Shown: one piece after another, positions 36,537 through 44,916 of the stretch
Layout: each line of letters opens with the position of its first letter
Numbering within the stretch: the stretch's first letter is position 1
From: Saccharibacillus sp. CPCC 101409
Lineage (GTDB): Bacteria; Bacillota; Bacilli; Paenibacillales; Paenibacillaceae
Assembly (NCBI RefSeq): GCF_030518235.1
Contig: NZ_JAULSA010000003.1
Coordinates: 514,748-578,747 of the forward strand
Length of the DNA: 64,000 bases
Reading direction: 5' to 3'
Position numbers and translations under genes: made by a program
Notes under the pieces: generated by a model
The model's database searches: none
Told to the model about the DNA's origin: nothing
The model's input: the letters and a program-made list of their open reading frames with translations, nothing else

Positions 36537-37280
36537 ATGTCTACAAAAGCGGGCATTCTGCAGCAGTTGAGAAGCGAGATCCTGACCCTGGAACTGAAAC
36601 CGGGCAGCATCCTCAGCGAGACCGTCCTGTCGGAACGTTTCAAGATTTCGCGAACGCCTCTGCGCGACGTGCTGAAGCAGCTGGCGCACGAGGGTTATAT
36701 CGACGTGTATCCCAAGCGGGGCAATCTCGTTTCGTATATCGATCTGGAGTCGGTCGAGCAGATCATTTACTTGCGGAGCATTCTGGAAAAAGACATCATC
36801 AAGAATCTGGCCGCGCAGAACGTTTCGCTGCCGCTGCGCGGCATCCTGGAACTGCGGGAGATTCTGAACAAGCAGGCGGAAGCGATCCGGCAGGACCACG
36901 CGCACGAAGCTTTCCTGTTCTGGGACGACGCTTTTCACAAAGCGCTGTTCGCTCTGGCGGGACGCGTGCTGCTCTGGGATCTGATCCAGCAGTCGAACGC
37001 GCATTATGCCCGTTACCGCCGTCTGCATCTGCTCAAGAAAGAAAAACTGGAAGAGATTCTGGACGAGCACCGGCTGATCCTGGAATGTATCGTGAACCGG
37101 GATGCCGAACGCATCGACGACCTGGTCCGGCACCATCTGCACGAAGACATCAACGCGGCGTATCTGCTGGAGAACTTTGCGGAGTACCTCAATCTTCCGA
37201 GGCTAGAAGCGCGGGAAAGCGACGGAGCTTCGGCAGCGCACGGACGCAAAGCCCGCGGAGAGGCGGAAGCGGACGGCTGA
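36537..37280 (+). CDS. GntR-family (FadR/FCD) regulator of the uronate operon
   Basis: 247 residues. N-terminal winged helix (GSILSETVLSERFKISRTPLRDVLKQLAHEGYI, about 23-56) and C-terminal FCD helical domain with metal/ligand residues (D..H near 130-135, H near 182, H near 204). Divergent from uxuA with a shared 270-nt control region containing TTGTATACAA-type palindromes, so it most likely represses uxuA-uxuB-aguA and responds to a hexuronate intermediate. ATG follows GGAAAGGAGGG. UxuR/ExuR-like by context, not by proven orthology. Confidence 0.85.
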   Translation: MSTKAGILQQLRSEILTLELKPGSILSETVLSERFKISRTPLRDVLKQLAHEGYIDVYPKRGNLVSYIDLESVEQIIYLRSILEKDIIKNLAAQNVSLPLRGILELREILNKQAEAIRQDHAHEAFLFWDDAFHKALFALAGRVLLWDLIQQSNAHYARYRRLHLLKKEKLEEILDEHRLILECIVNRDAERIDDLVRHHLHEDINAAYLLENFAEYLNLPRLEARESDGASAAHGRKARGEAEADG

Positions 37281-37388
37281 GGACGGCGCTGCGCGCGGGG
37301 GCGGCGCGGTAAATGCGGTAAACGCGGTAAATTCAAAAGCGAAGCGCCGGATGATTCCCGCCGCTTAAAGCGATATGCTTACACGCAA

Positions 37389-37421
37389 ACAGGCCCGGGG
37401 AAGCTCCCCGCGGGCCTGTTC
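37389..37421. terminator. Hairpin between convergent gntR and the Rieske oxidoreductase gene
   Basis: AACAGGCCC...GGGG pairs with CCCC...GGGCCTGTT around AAGCT. The T-tracts are short, so termination strength is uncertain. Confidence 0.5.
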
Positions 37422-37475
37422 GTATGCTTGCTCTGATTGAGAAGCCGACAGTCGCCGCCAGCGCAGTGCGCCGGC

Positions 37476-39014
37476 TTATTCTTCCACGCGCTTCAGCGGC
37501 TCTTTGGCCGGTCCTTCCAGCACTTCGCCGCTGTACGAGAAGCGCGAGCCGTGGCACGGGCAGTCCCACGAGCGCTCGGCTTCGTTCCAGGCCGTCTCGC
37601 AGCCCATATGCGTGCAGGTGGTATCGACAAGGAACAGCTCGCCCTGCGGATCGCGGTAGGCGCCCACCTTTTTGCCGTGGTGGCGCACCAGCGCGCCCTG
37701 ATCGGGTTCCAGGTTGGAGAGCTTCTCGTGCGCGCCGGCAAATTTGCCCGCGATCAGTTCTTTCGCCATCTTGAAGCCGGTGACGATATTCTGGTTCATG
37801 CTCTTGTCGTTGAAGCGGCCCGGGTTGAACACGTCCATGTAAGGATTGGTGCGGCGCAGGATATTGTCCCGCAGCAGCAGGCCGGCCACGGTGCCGTTCG
37901 TCATGCCCCATTTGTTGAAGCCGGTCGCGATAAACACGAACGGATAGTCCGACGAGAACGGCCCGATATACGGGATCTTGTCCAGCGTCGTAATGTCCTG
38001 CGCCGACCACCTGAACGGAATTTCGGTCACGCCGAACGTGGTGCCCGCGAATTTTTCCAACGCCAGATAATGATCGAACGTTTTGTCGCTTTTGCCCGGT
38101 TCGTGGTTCTCGCCGCCGACGATCAGCACTTCTTCGCCTTCGAACGTCGCGGAGCGGATCGAGCGCTTCTCGTCGTCGATGCTGACGTACATGCCGCCCT
38201 GGAACGTCGTTTCCGGCTTGACGGCCAGCGCGTAAGAACGCTCGATCTTCAGACGGGAGAAGTAGCCGGCCTGGAAGTTCCAGAACGGATAGTGCGAAGC
38301 GACCACCATCTCGTTGCAGCGGATCGTGTTGGCTTTGTCCGTGGTGAACACCTGGATCGGCTTGCCGTATTCGGCGTCTTCGATCGTGGTGTTTTCATAG
38401 ACGACTCCGCCGTTCTCGACAATCTTCTCCACCAGGAATTTGAGGTATTTCAGCGGATTGAACTGGGCTTGTCCGGGCATAGAAATGGCGGCTTTGGCTT
38501 CGACCGGAATCGGCAGTCCTTCGTGCCACTGTCCCGGAATACCGAGCTCCTGGTAAGCGTCGAATTCTTTGCGCAGATCGTCGACTTTATCTTCCTGATT
38601 CGTGTATACGTAGGCGGTTTCTTCTTTGAAATCGCAGTCGATATCGTTCGCCCGGACCGTCTCGCGGATAAAGCGCAGCGCTTCGTCGTTGGCTTCGTAA
38701 TAAGCTTTGGCGATCTCCGGCCGGAAGTTGGTCAGGAACTCGCTGTAGATCATGCCGTGCTGCGCGGAGATCTTGGCGGTCGTATAACCCGTTGTGCCGT
38801 CGAGGATGCGGCCGGCGTCGATCAGCGCGACCTTGTAGCCTTCCAGGGAAAGCAGATAGGCGGTCGTCACGCCGGCGATGCCCGCGCCGACCACGGTCAC
38901 GTCGACTTCGATGTCTTCGCGAAGCTCGGGGAAGGTCGGAAGCGTCGTAATCGTTCTCCACATGGACTGCGGGTACCTCGGAAGTTCGGATGGAACGTTG
39001 AATTTTTCGCTCAT
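37476..39014 (-). CDS. FAD-dependent oxidoreductase with C-terminal Rieske domain
   Basis: 512 residues. A DadA-like fold starts with VTVVGAGIAGVTTAYLL (Rossmann GxGxxG, about 40-52) and is fused to a Rieske [2Fe-2S] domain near the C-terminus: C467-T-H469 and C485-P-C-H488-G. The architecture is common in Bacillales, but the substrate is unknown. ATG 39014 has GAGGAGG about 9 nt upstream; TTG 39032 overlaps that RBS. Monocistronic, divergent from the ABC-F leader. Confidence 0.88.
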   Translation of the reverse strand: MSEKFNVPSELPRYPQSMWRTITTLPTFPELREDIEVDVTVVGAGIAGVTTAYLLSLEGYKVALIDAGRILDGTTGYTTAKISAQHGMIYSEFLTNFRPEIAKAYYEANDEALRFIRETVRANDIDCDFKEETAYVYTNQEDKVDDLRKEFDAYQELGIPGQWHEGLPIPVEAKAAISMPGQAQFNPLKYLKFLVEKIVENGGVVYENTTIEDAEYGKPIQVFTTDKANTIRCNEMVVASHYPFWNFQAGYFSRLKIERSYALAVKPETTFQGGMYVSIDDEKRSIRSATFEGEEVLIVGGENHEPGKSDKTFDHYLALEKFAGTTFGVTEIPFRWSAQDITTLDKIPYIGPFSSDYPFVFIATGFNKWGMTNGTVAGLLLRDNILRRTNPYMDVFNPGRFNDKSMNQNIVTGFKMAKELIAGKFAGAHEKLSNLEPDQGALVRHHGKKVGAYRDPQGELFLVDTTCTHMGCETAWNEAERSWDCPCHGSRFSYSGEVLEGPAKEPLKRVEE

Positions 39015-39208
39015 GTCGGTGGGCCTCCTCAAGATTCTGTACGGGAACTCGATCGATACGAAATAAATAACCGCTACAGATAAATAACTGAACTCTACTC
39101 CCCTTATTTACCACTTCGGCGAATTAAGAAACCGGTTAACAGAATGGGCGCAGGCGCGGCGGACGACAGCGGCGCCGGGACGTCTTCGGACGACCCGTCA
39201 AAAAAAGC

Positions 39209-39238
39209 TTGATTTCGCGTTTGGAACGCGGTTAAGAT
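39209..39238 (+). promoter_or_regulatory. Promoter of the ABC-F leader with a dyad in the spacer
   Basis: TTGATT (39209-39214) and TAAGAT (39233-39238) are 18 nt apart, and the spacer holds a perfect dyad CGCGTT-TGG-AACGCG (39216-39230). A dyad between -35 and -10 suggests regulation by a protein bound in the spacer. Regulator unknown. Confidence 0.45.
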
Positions 39239-39270
39239 GGGAACATACGACGACAGGGAGGTGAGACAGG

Positions 39271-39537
39271 ATGCGACAAAAGGAATCGCTTGCAAGTTTA
39301 TTTGTGGTGCTTAATCAGCTGCCATTGGCACTGAGCGGCATTGTTCATGTCGAAAACGGCAACGGGATTAGTCTGTCCAAATTTGAGCCTTCGACGCTCA
39401 AATTCGGGAAAGGCGCCCGTCTGTCCAAAATTCGATATGAACAGCGAAATGCCGCTCCTGTCTCGCGTCTGCGGATGAGGCCGGCGATTGTCGCTCGGCC
39501 GCTATATATTCGCAGCCTGGACCCCGCCGGACGGTAA
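39271..39537 (+). CDS. Possible leader ORF upstream of the ABC-F gene
   Basis: An 88-codon ORF with a near-perfect ribosome site (AGGGAGGTGA, 6 nt before ATG). The product (MRQKESLASLFVVLNQLPLAL...) resembles nothing I recognise. The ORF covers an exact hairpin (AATTTGAGC-N7-GCTCAAATT, 39380-39404). It ends about 75 nt before an intrinsic terminator that precedes the ABC-F gene. Uptake of the ribosome by such an ORF is how inducible ABC-F and erm genes are often attenuated, usually with much shorter peptides. It may be a leader rather than a functional protein. Confidence 0.4.
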   Translation: MRQKESLASLFVVLNQLPLALSGIVHVENGNGISLSKFEPSTLKFGKGARLSKIRYEQRNAAPVSRLRMRPAIVARPLYIRSLDPAGR

Positions 39538-39611
39538 ATTCCGGCCGTATCGCGGTCCGGCATATCCGGCCCGCGCCCATCGTCAGCCCGCAATCCGATC
39601 ATTCGACTTTC

Positions 39612-39646
39612 GAGGCCGCAGAGGACATTTCCTCCGCGGCCTTTTT
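39612..39646 (+). terminator. Intrinsic terminator inside the ABC-F 5' region
   Basis: AGGCCGC-GAGGA pairs with TCCTC-GCGGCCT around CATTT, followed by TTTTTG. It lies about 170 nt upstream of the ABC-F start and downstream of the promoter at 39209, the position of an attenuator. It could instead simply end a short upstream transcript. Confidence 0.7.
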
Positions 39647-39816
39647 GCGTACCCGTAAACGACCATTCGGGCGGCGGCCGGACTTCCGTAAGCGGCGGAA
39701 GTTCCGTCCGCGTCCCGCACGCCGGCCGCGGGGGAAGTCCGTCTTCCGCCCCGAAACGGAGCGGGCGGCGCATTCACACACGCAAAATAAACGAAAAGGC
39801 GAAAGGATGAACGATC

Positions 39817-41754
39817 ATGTTGATGATGAACGGTTATCAAATCAAGAAATTTTACGGCGCGGAGGAAATTCTGAGCGATGTCTCGTTCGATATTTACGAA
39901 GGCGAGAAAGTCGGGCTGCTCGGCGGCAACGGAGCGGGCAAGTCGACGCTGCTGCGCCTGCTGGACGGGACGGAGACGCCGGACGAAGGAACGGTCTCCG
40001 TGCGCCGGGGCGCGAAGATCGGAAAAACGGAACAGATTCCGGATTACGGGGAGCGCAGCGTCGAAGAAGTGCTGCTCGGCGTGTTCGAACGCACGCTGGG
40101 GCTCCAGTCGAGGCTGCGGGAGCTGGAAGCGCAGATGAGCGCGGTGGCAGGAAGCGTCCTGGACCGGCTGCTGCGGGAGTACGGCGAAGCGCAGGAAGAA
40201 TTCGAGCGGGCCGGCGGCTATGAAATTCCGGCGCGCGTGGATATGGTGGCGTCGGGCATCGGCATAACGCCGGAGCAGCGGAAGCGGCCGTTCGCGGAGC
40301 TGTCCGGCGGCGAGAAAACCAAAGTCTCGCTGGCCGCGCTGCTGCTGAGCGAAGCGGACGCGCTGCTGCTCGACGAGCCGACCAACCATCTGGATATGGA
40401 AGCCGCCGCGTGGCTGGAGAACTTTATCCGCGAATCGCCGGCGACGATCGTGATCGTATCGCACGACCGGTATTTCCTGACGCAGACGGTGGAAAAGGTG
40501 ATCGAGCTCGAAGACGGAGAAGCGACCGTATTTCCGTGCGGCTACGCCGAGTATCGTAAAGAAAAAGAAGTCCGGCTGCTGCGCCAGTTCGAGGAATACA
40601 AAGAGCAGCAGAAAGTCATCAAGCAGATGAAAGAAGCGATCAAGAGACTGATCGAATGGGGCAAGCAGGGCGACAACCCGAAGTTTTTCCGCAAAGCGGC
40701 GGCGATGCAAAAAGCGCTCGACCGGATGGAGAAGGTCAAGCGGCCGGTGCTCGAACGCGCCGCGATCGGGCTTGCGCTGGCGAGCGCCGAGCGAACCGGC
40801 GAAGACGTGCTGACGCTCCGCGGCGTCCGCAAAGCGTACGGCGGGCGCACGTTGCTCGGCGAAGCCGACGCGCTGCTGCGCTACGGCGAGCGCGCCGTGC
40901 TGCTCGGCGGCAACGGAGCGGGCAAGACCACGCTGATGCGCATGGTCCTGGGGCTTGAGCAGCCCGACGGCGGCGATCTGCGCCTCGGCTCGCGCGTGCG
41001 GGTGGGGTATCTGGCGCAGGAGGAAGCGCCGCCGGAAGACCGGACGAGCGTGCTCGATTATTACAAAGAGCACGCCGCGGTGGAAGAAGGCGAGTCCCGC
41101 GGCCGCCTGGCGAAGTTCCTGTTCTACGGCAAAGACGTATTCAAGCCGGTGGCCGGATTGTCCGGCGGCGAATGGAGCCGCCTGAGACTGGCGGTGCTGA
41201 TGGTGCAGAAGCCCAATCTGCTGCTGCTCGACGAGCCGACCAACCATCTCGATATCCCTTCGCGCGAAGCGCTGGAAGAAGCGCTGGAAGAATACGACGG
41301 CACGATCCTTGCCGTCTCGCACGACCGGTTCTTTATCAACCGCATCGCGCAGACCGTGTGGGCGCTTGAAGGCGGGTCGCTCGAAGCGACGCTCGGCGGC
41401 TACGACGACTACCGCGAAGAGCGGAAGAAGAAGGCGGAGCGCCGCGCCGCCTCCGGGGTTGAGGGCGGCCGCGCGGCCGGCGCGTCCGGTGGAAGCGGCC
41501 CGGCCGCGCGCGGCGTGCCGGGCGGGAAAGCCGGCTCCGCCGGGGCCGGCGCGGCTTCGCGGCGGGACCCCGCGAAGCTGGAGCGCGAGATCGCCGGGCT
41601 GGAGGCGCGCTCGGCGGCGCTGGGCGAAGCGCTGGCCGACCCGGCCCACGCGCTGGACGCGCAGCGGCTGAGCGGATGGCTGGCGGAGAAGAACGGGCTG
41701 GATACGGAGATCGACAGACTGACGGAAGAGTGGCTGGCGCTGACGGCGGATTGA
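39817..41754 (+). CDS. ABC-F family ATPase (ribosome protection / translation factor)
   Basis: 645 residues, two ABC domains and no TM segments. Walker A motifs GGNGAGKST (36-44) and GGNGAGKTT (364-372), each with LSGGE.. or LSGGEWS signatures and LLLDEPTNHLD Walker B. The interdomain linker (about 240-310, Lys/Glu-rich helices) is the P-site tRNA interaction region of ABC-F proteins. The C-terminal ~100 residues are Ala/Gly-rich, then helical. Some members give resistance to PTC-targeting antibiotics. The leader, terminator and promoter dyad upstream suggest inducible expression. Start MLMM at 39817 after GAAAGG; ATG 39823 or 39826 are alternatives. Confidence 0.85.
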   Translation: MLMMNGYQIKKFYGAEEILSDVSFDIYEGEKVGLLGGNGAGKSTLLRLLDGTETPDEGTVSVRRGAKIGKTEQIPDYGERSVEEVLLGVFERTLGLQSRLRELEAQMSAVAGSVLDRLLREYGEAQEEFERAGGYEIPARVDMVASGIGITPEQRKRPFAELSGGEKTKVSLAALLLSEADALLLDEPTNHLDMEAAAWLENFIRESPATIVIVSHDRYFLTQTVEKVIELEDGEATVFPCGYAEYRKEKEVRLLRQFEEYKEQQKVIKQMKEAIKRLIEWGKQGDNPKFFRKAAAMQKALDRMEKVKRPVLERAAIGLALASAERTGEDVLTLRGVRKAYGGRTLLGEADALLRYGERAVLLGGNGAGKTTLMRMVLGLEQPDGGDLRLGSRVRVGYLAQEEAPPEDRTSVLDYYKEHAAVEEGESRGRLAKFLFYGKDVFKPVAGLSGGEWSRLRLAVLMVQKPNLLLLDEPTNHLDIPSREALEEALEEYDGTILAVSHDRFFINRIAQTVWALEGGSLEATLGGYDDYREERKKKAERRAASGVEGGRAAGASGGSGPAARGVPGGKAGSAGAGAASRRDPAKLEREIAGLEARSAALGEALADPAHALDAQRLSGWLAEKNGLDTEIDRLTEEWLALTAD

Positions 41755-41819
41755 ATTTTTTTGAAGTATAGTGTACAATAAGAAGTACTTAAAATAGCAC
41801 TTAAAATAGTACTTAAAAA
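41751..41819 (+). promoter_or_regulatory. Toxin-antitoxin promoter and triple operator
   Basis: TTGAAT (41751) and TACAAT (41774) are 17 nt apart, with the -35 lying over the ABC-F stop codon. Three tandem 12-bp repeats of AGTACTTAAAAT type (41784, 41796, 41808) follow immediately, as expected for cooperative autorepression by an antitoxin/toxin complex. Confidence 0.7.
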
Positions 41820-41868
41820 GTGATTAATGAGGCGCTTTGAAGTTATTTATGAACTTAGGAGGATGAAA

Positions 41869-42132
41869 ATGCTCGCGATCAATTACACGGAAATGAGAGG
41901 GAATTTCAAAGACTACTGCGATAAAGTTACGGATGATTTTGAAACCGTCATTATTACGCGTAAAGATAATAAGAATGTAGTCATGATCTCTCAAGACGAA
42001 TACAATAACCTGATGGAAAACATGTTTATCATGAGCAATAAGAAAAACTATAGTCGTTTGTTAGAGTCCAGACAACAGCTCGAGCAGGGTTTGAGTGAAT
42101 CGAGAGAACTGCTGACAGAAGAAGATGAATAA
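41869..42132 (+). CDS. YefM/Phd-type antitoxin
   Basis: 87 residues (MLAINYTEMRGNFKDYCDKV...). The N-terminal Phd/YefM DNA-binding domain and the ...VITRKDNKNVVMISQDEYNNLMEN segment are typical; the acidic helical tail wraps the toxin. ATG 41869 has AGGAGG 6 nt upstream; the in-frame ATG 41863 abuts the RBS. Overlaps the toxin gene by 8 nt. Confidence 0.9.
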   Translation: MLAINYTEMRGNFKDYCDKVTDDFETVIITRKDNKNVVMISQDEYNNLMENMFIMSNKKNYSRLLESRQQLEQGLSESRELLTEEDE

Positions 42133-42385
42133 AGTTTTTTCCAATCTTGCCTGGGAAGATTACATGACATGGTTTCAAGAAGATCGAAAAGTGCTCAAGA
42201 AAATCAATACTTTGATTAAAGACATTGAACGAAATGGCTATACCGGTATGGGGAAGCCTGAGCCGCTGCGTCATAATTTATCGGGATATTGGAGCCGCCG
42301 AATCACGGATAAAGATCGCTTGATCTACCGCATCGACGAACAAAACATTTATATTATCGGCTGCAAAGAGCATTACAACGATTAA
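42125..42385 (+). CDS. YoeB/Txe-family mRNA interferase toxin
   Basis: 86 residues, RelE superfamily. GYWSRRITDKDRLIYRI and the C-terminal CKEHYND match YoeB, whose conserved Glu, Arg and C-terminal His-Tyr cleave mRNA in the ribosomal A site. Starts inside the antitoxin 3' end (8-nt overlap), so translation is coupled. A terminator follows. Confidence 0.92.
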   Translation: MNKVFSNLAWEDYMTWFQEDRKVLKKINTLIKDIERNGYTGMGKPEPLRHNLSGYWSRRITDKDRLIYRIDEQNIYIIGCKEHYND

Positions 42386-42416
42386 TCGATTTTTTATGAA
42401 AAGCTTCTTTTGCCGG

Positions 42417-42461
42417 ACCGTTCCGCCGAACAAGCGATTGTTTGCGGAACGGTATTTTTTT
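42417..42461 (+). terminator. Intrinsic terminator after the toxin-antitoxin operon
   Basis: ACCGTTCCGC pairs with GCGGAACGGT, followed by ATTTTTTT. The remainder of the 315-nt gap to 42700 shows nothing else recognisable. Confidence 0.8.
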
Positions 42462-42700
42462 GCGTTAAAAAAGGGACTGTACGCTCGGCGTCGAAATGAT
42501 TACGTTGCATGGATTATGTCGAAGCATCTACCCTCCGGAAGCGAGTTTCAGGAACGAGTCCCGTTATTCGAAACGATTCGGTCCGAACGGCTTTTCTCCC
42601 GCGCGAGACGCGTAAAGGAAAAGTCTTTGCGGAATCGAATACGTGATCGGAAAATGCGGAACGGGCAGACTGCACTGCGACGAATGGAGGGTTTTTATAA

Positions 42701-43714
42701 ATGGAAAGCGTAACCAAAAGAAAGTTCACTGAAGAAGAAATCGTAACAATCGCGGAAGCGGCGTTCGGCTGCGGCCCTGCGAACATCGAGGAATTGAGCG
42801 AAGGCTGGGCGAATTCGGCTTACCGGCTCGATCTGGAAAACGGGACTTCGGCGATCCTCAAAGCGGCGGCGGAGTCGGAAGAAGGACGAATGCGCTGCGA
42901 ACGCGGGCTGATGAAGACCGAAGTCGAAGTGATGCGGCGCATCGCGCAGCTCGGAACCGTGCCGGTGCCGGAGATCTATACCTACGACGATTCGAAAAAG
43001 ATCGTGCCGTGCGAATATTTCCTGATGCAGCGTTTGACCGGCACGTCGTATGACAAGGTTCGCGATACGCTGCCGGAAGAGGAACGCGAAGCGATCGACT
43101 TCGAGCTGGGCGGGTATTTCCGGCGGATCCATACGATCGAAGGCGATCGCTTCGGCTATTATCTGCCAAGCGGCATCGATTCGTCCGATTGGGGGAGCGG
43201 CTTTGCCGCCCTGATGCGCGATGTGCTACAGGACGGCCGCGACGCCGGCGTTCGGCTGCCGATGCCCTACGAAGCGCTGGATGCCGAACTGGAACGCCAC
43301 CGCGATACGCTGGGCGAAGTGCGGCCGCCGCGCCTGATCCACTGGGATTCGTGGCCCGGCAACGTGATCGTCAAAGACGGACGCGTCGAAGGCATTATCG
43401 ATTTCGAACGCGCGCTGTGGGCCGATCCGCTGATGGAGTACGGTTTCGGCAAGTTTATGCAATCGCCCGAGTTCGAACGCGGCTACGAATCCGGCGGAGA
43501 ACCGTCGGAGTCTTCCGCGCAGGCGGAGCCGTCCGGCGAAGGCGATCGTTCGCTGTTGATCCGCCGCGCGCTCTACCCGCTGTACCTCGATCTGGTCATG
43601 TGCGTCGAATGCGCATACCGCGGCTTCGGCCCGGAGCATACGCAGTGGGCGTACGACAATCTGCGGCAGGGCTGGGAGCGCTATCTGGACATGACGGGCG
43701 AACGGAATGTTTAG
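42701..43714 (+). CDS. Aminoglycoside phosphotransferase-family (APH) kinase-like protein
   Basis: 337 residues. Kinase fold of the APH/choline-kinase group: HWDSWPGN (catalytic D216, N221 after H214) and the DFE metal site in GIIDFERAL (D234). The family phosphorylates small molecules such as aminoglycosides, choline or sugars; this member cannot be assigned. ATG 42701 follows GGAGGG. 122 nt before the aldo/keto reductase without a visible terminator, so they may be cotranscribed. Confidence 0.8.
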   Translation: MESVTKRKFTEEEIVTIAEAAFGCGPANIEELSEGWANSAYRLDLENGTSAILKAAAESEEGRMRCERGLMKTEVEVMRRIAQLGTVPVPEIYTYDDSKKIVPCEYFLMQRLTGTSYDKVRDTLPEEEREAIDFELGGYFRRIHTIEGDRFGYYLPSGIDSSDWGSGFAALMRDVLQDGRDAGVRLPMPYEALDAELERHRDTLGEVRPPRLIHWDSWPGNVIVKDGRVEGIIDFERALWADPLMEYGFGKFMQSPEFERGYESGGEPSESSAQAEPSGEGDRSLLIRRALYPLYLDLVMCVECAYRGFGPEHTQWAYDNLRQGWERYLDMTGERNV

Positions 43715-43836
43715 CCGGCTCCGTTAAGGGGAATAATACGGGAAAGCGTATAAGTATAGACGAAGCGGCCCGACCCGGCACATCGAATCGAATCGGGAAA
43801 AAGGCCGCATCAACGAAAATGGAGGCGAATCGAATC

Positions 43837-44775
43837 ATGGAATACCGGAGATTGGGCGGTACGGGACTCAAAGTCAGCGAGATCAGTCTGGGCAGCTGGC
43901 TGACCTACGGCGGATACGTCGAGCGCGAGAACGCGGTGAATTCGATTCATGCGGCGTACGACGCAGGCATCAACTTTTTCGATACGGCCAATGTGTACGA
44001 GCGCGGCGAAGCGGAGAAAGTGGTCGGCGAAGCGCTGAAGCAGTATCCGCGCGAATCGTATGTGCTGGCGACCAAAGTCTTCGGCAAAATGGGCGACGGG
44101 CCGAACGACCAGGGCTTGTCGCGCAAACATATTATCGAACAGTGCAACGCCAGCCTGTCGCGGCTCGGCCTGGACTACGTGGATATCTACTACTGCCACC
44201 GCTATCACGCGGAAACGCCGGTGCATGAAACGCTGCGGGCGCTGGACGACTTGGTGCGCCAGGGCAAAGTGCTGTACATCGGCGTCAGCCAGTGGACGGC
44301 CGCGCAGATCGAAGAAGCGCTGTCCACGGCGGACCGTTATCTGCTGGACCGCATCGTGGTGAACCAGCCGGTCTATAACATGTTCGACCGCTATATCGAA
44401 GACGAGATCATCCCACTCGGCGAGCGCAAAGGCGTCGGCCAGGTCGTGTATTCGCCGCTGGCGCAGGGTCTCTTGACCGGCAAATACAAAGCCGGCGCGG
44501 AAGCGCCGAAAGACAGCCGCGCCGCCAAGCTCGGCTGGAACGAAGACCGCTTGAACGAGGAGCGGATCGCCAAGGTCGGCGAATTGACCAAGATCGCCGA
44601 CGAGCTGGGCGTCAAAGTCGGCCAGCTGGCGATCGCCTGGATTCTGCGCCAGCCGAACGTGGCGAGCGCGCTGGTCGGCGCAAGCCGGCCGGAGCAGGTG
44701 CGGGAGAACGCTTCGGCATCCGGCATCAAGCTGGAAGCGGACGTTCTGGAACGGATCGAAAGCATTCTGGGCTGA
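43837..44775 (+). CDS. Aldo/keto reductase (Kv-beta-like family)
   Basis: 312 residues. MEYRRLGGTGLKVSEISLG start, NFFDTANVYERGEAEKVVG with catalytic Asp/Tyr, LDYVDIYYCHR with the active-site His region, and the GASRPEQV NADPH-binding end near the C-terminus. Reduces aldehydes or ketones; substrate unknown. ATG 43837 with GGAGG 11 nt upstream; the in-frame ATG 43819 lacks an RBS. Confidence 0.9.
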   Translation: MEYRRLGGTGLKVSEISLGSWLTYGGYVERENAVNSIHAAYDAGINFFDTANVYERGEAEKVVGEALKQYPRESYVLATKVFGKMGDGPNDQGLSRKHIIEQCNASLSRLGLDYVDIYYCHRYHAETPVHETLRALDDLVRQGKVLYIGVSQWTAAQIEEALSTADRYLLDRIVVNQPVYNMFDRYIEDEIIPLGERKGVGQVVYSPLAQGLLTGKYKAGAEAPKDSRAAKLGWNEDRLNEERIAKVGELTKIADELGVKVGQLAIAWILRQPNVASALVGASRPEQVRENASASGIKLEADVLERIESILG

Positions 44776-44832
44776 TCCGGCTGACGGCCGGGCGGATCAG
44801 CGAAAAGAAACAGCAAAAGATCGCCTACAAAC

Positions 44833-44875
44833 AAAGCGCCGCAGACACGGAATTCTCCGTTCTGCGGCGCTTTTG
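44833..44875. terminator. Bidirectional terminator between AKR and CAP/SLH genes
   Basis: AAAGCGCCGCAGA pairs with TCTGCGGCGCTTTT over a loop that itself can pair (ACGGA/TCCGT). Confidence 0.8.
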
Positions 44876-44916
44876 GCGTCTTTATGGCGTTTTAATGATC
44901 GCTATCCGGCGTCGGC

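Noticed and set aside
39083..39110. AAATAACTG...CTTATTT as a single dyad unit
   Set aside because: It is 28 nt long rather than 26, has no partner at 50 or 61 nt, and lies in AT-rich promoter sequence where such matches arise by chance.
42396..42713. 105-codon ORF between the toxin and the phosphotransferase-like gene
   Set aside because: It covers the toxin-antitoxin terminator and the RBS of the next gene; no coding signal.
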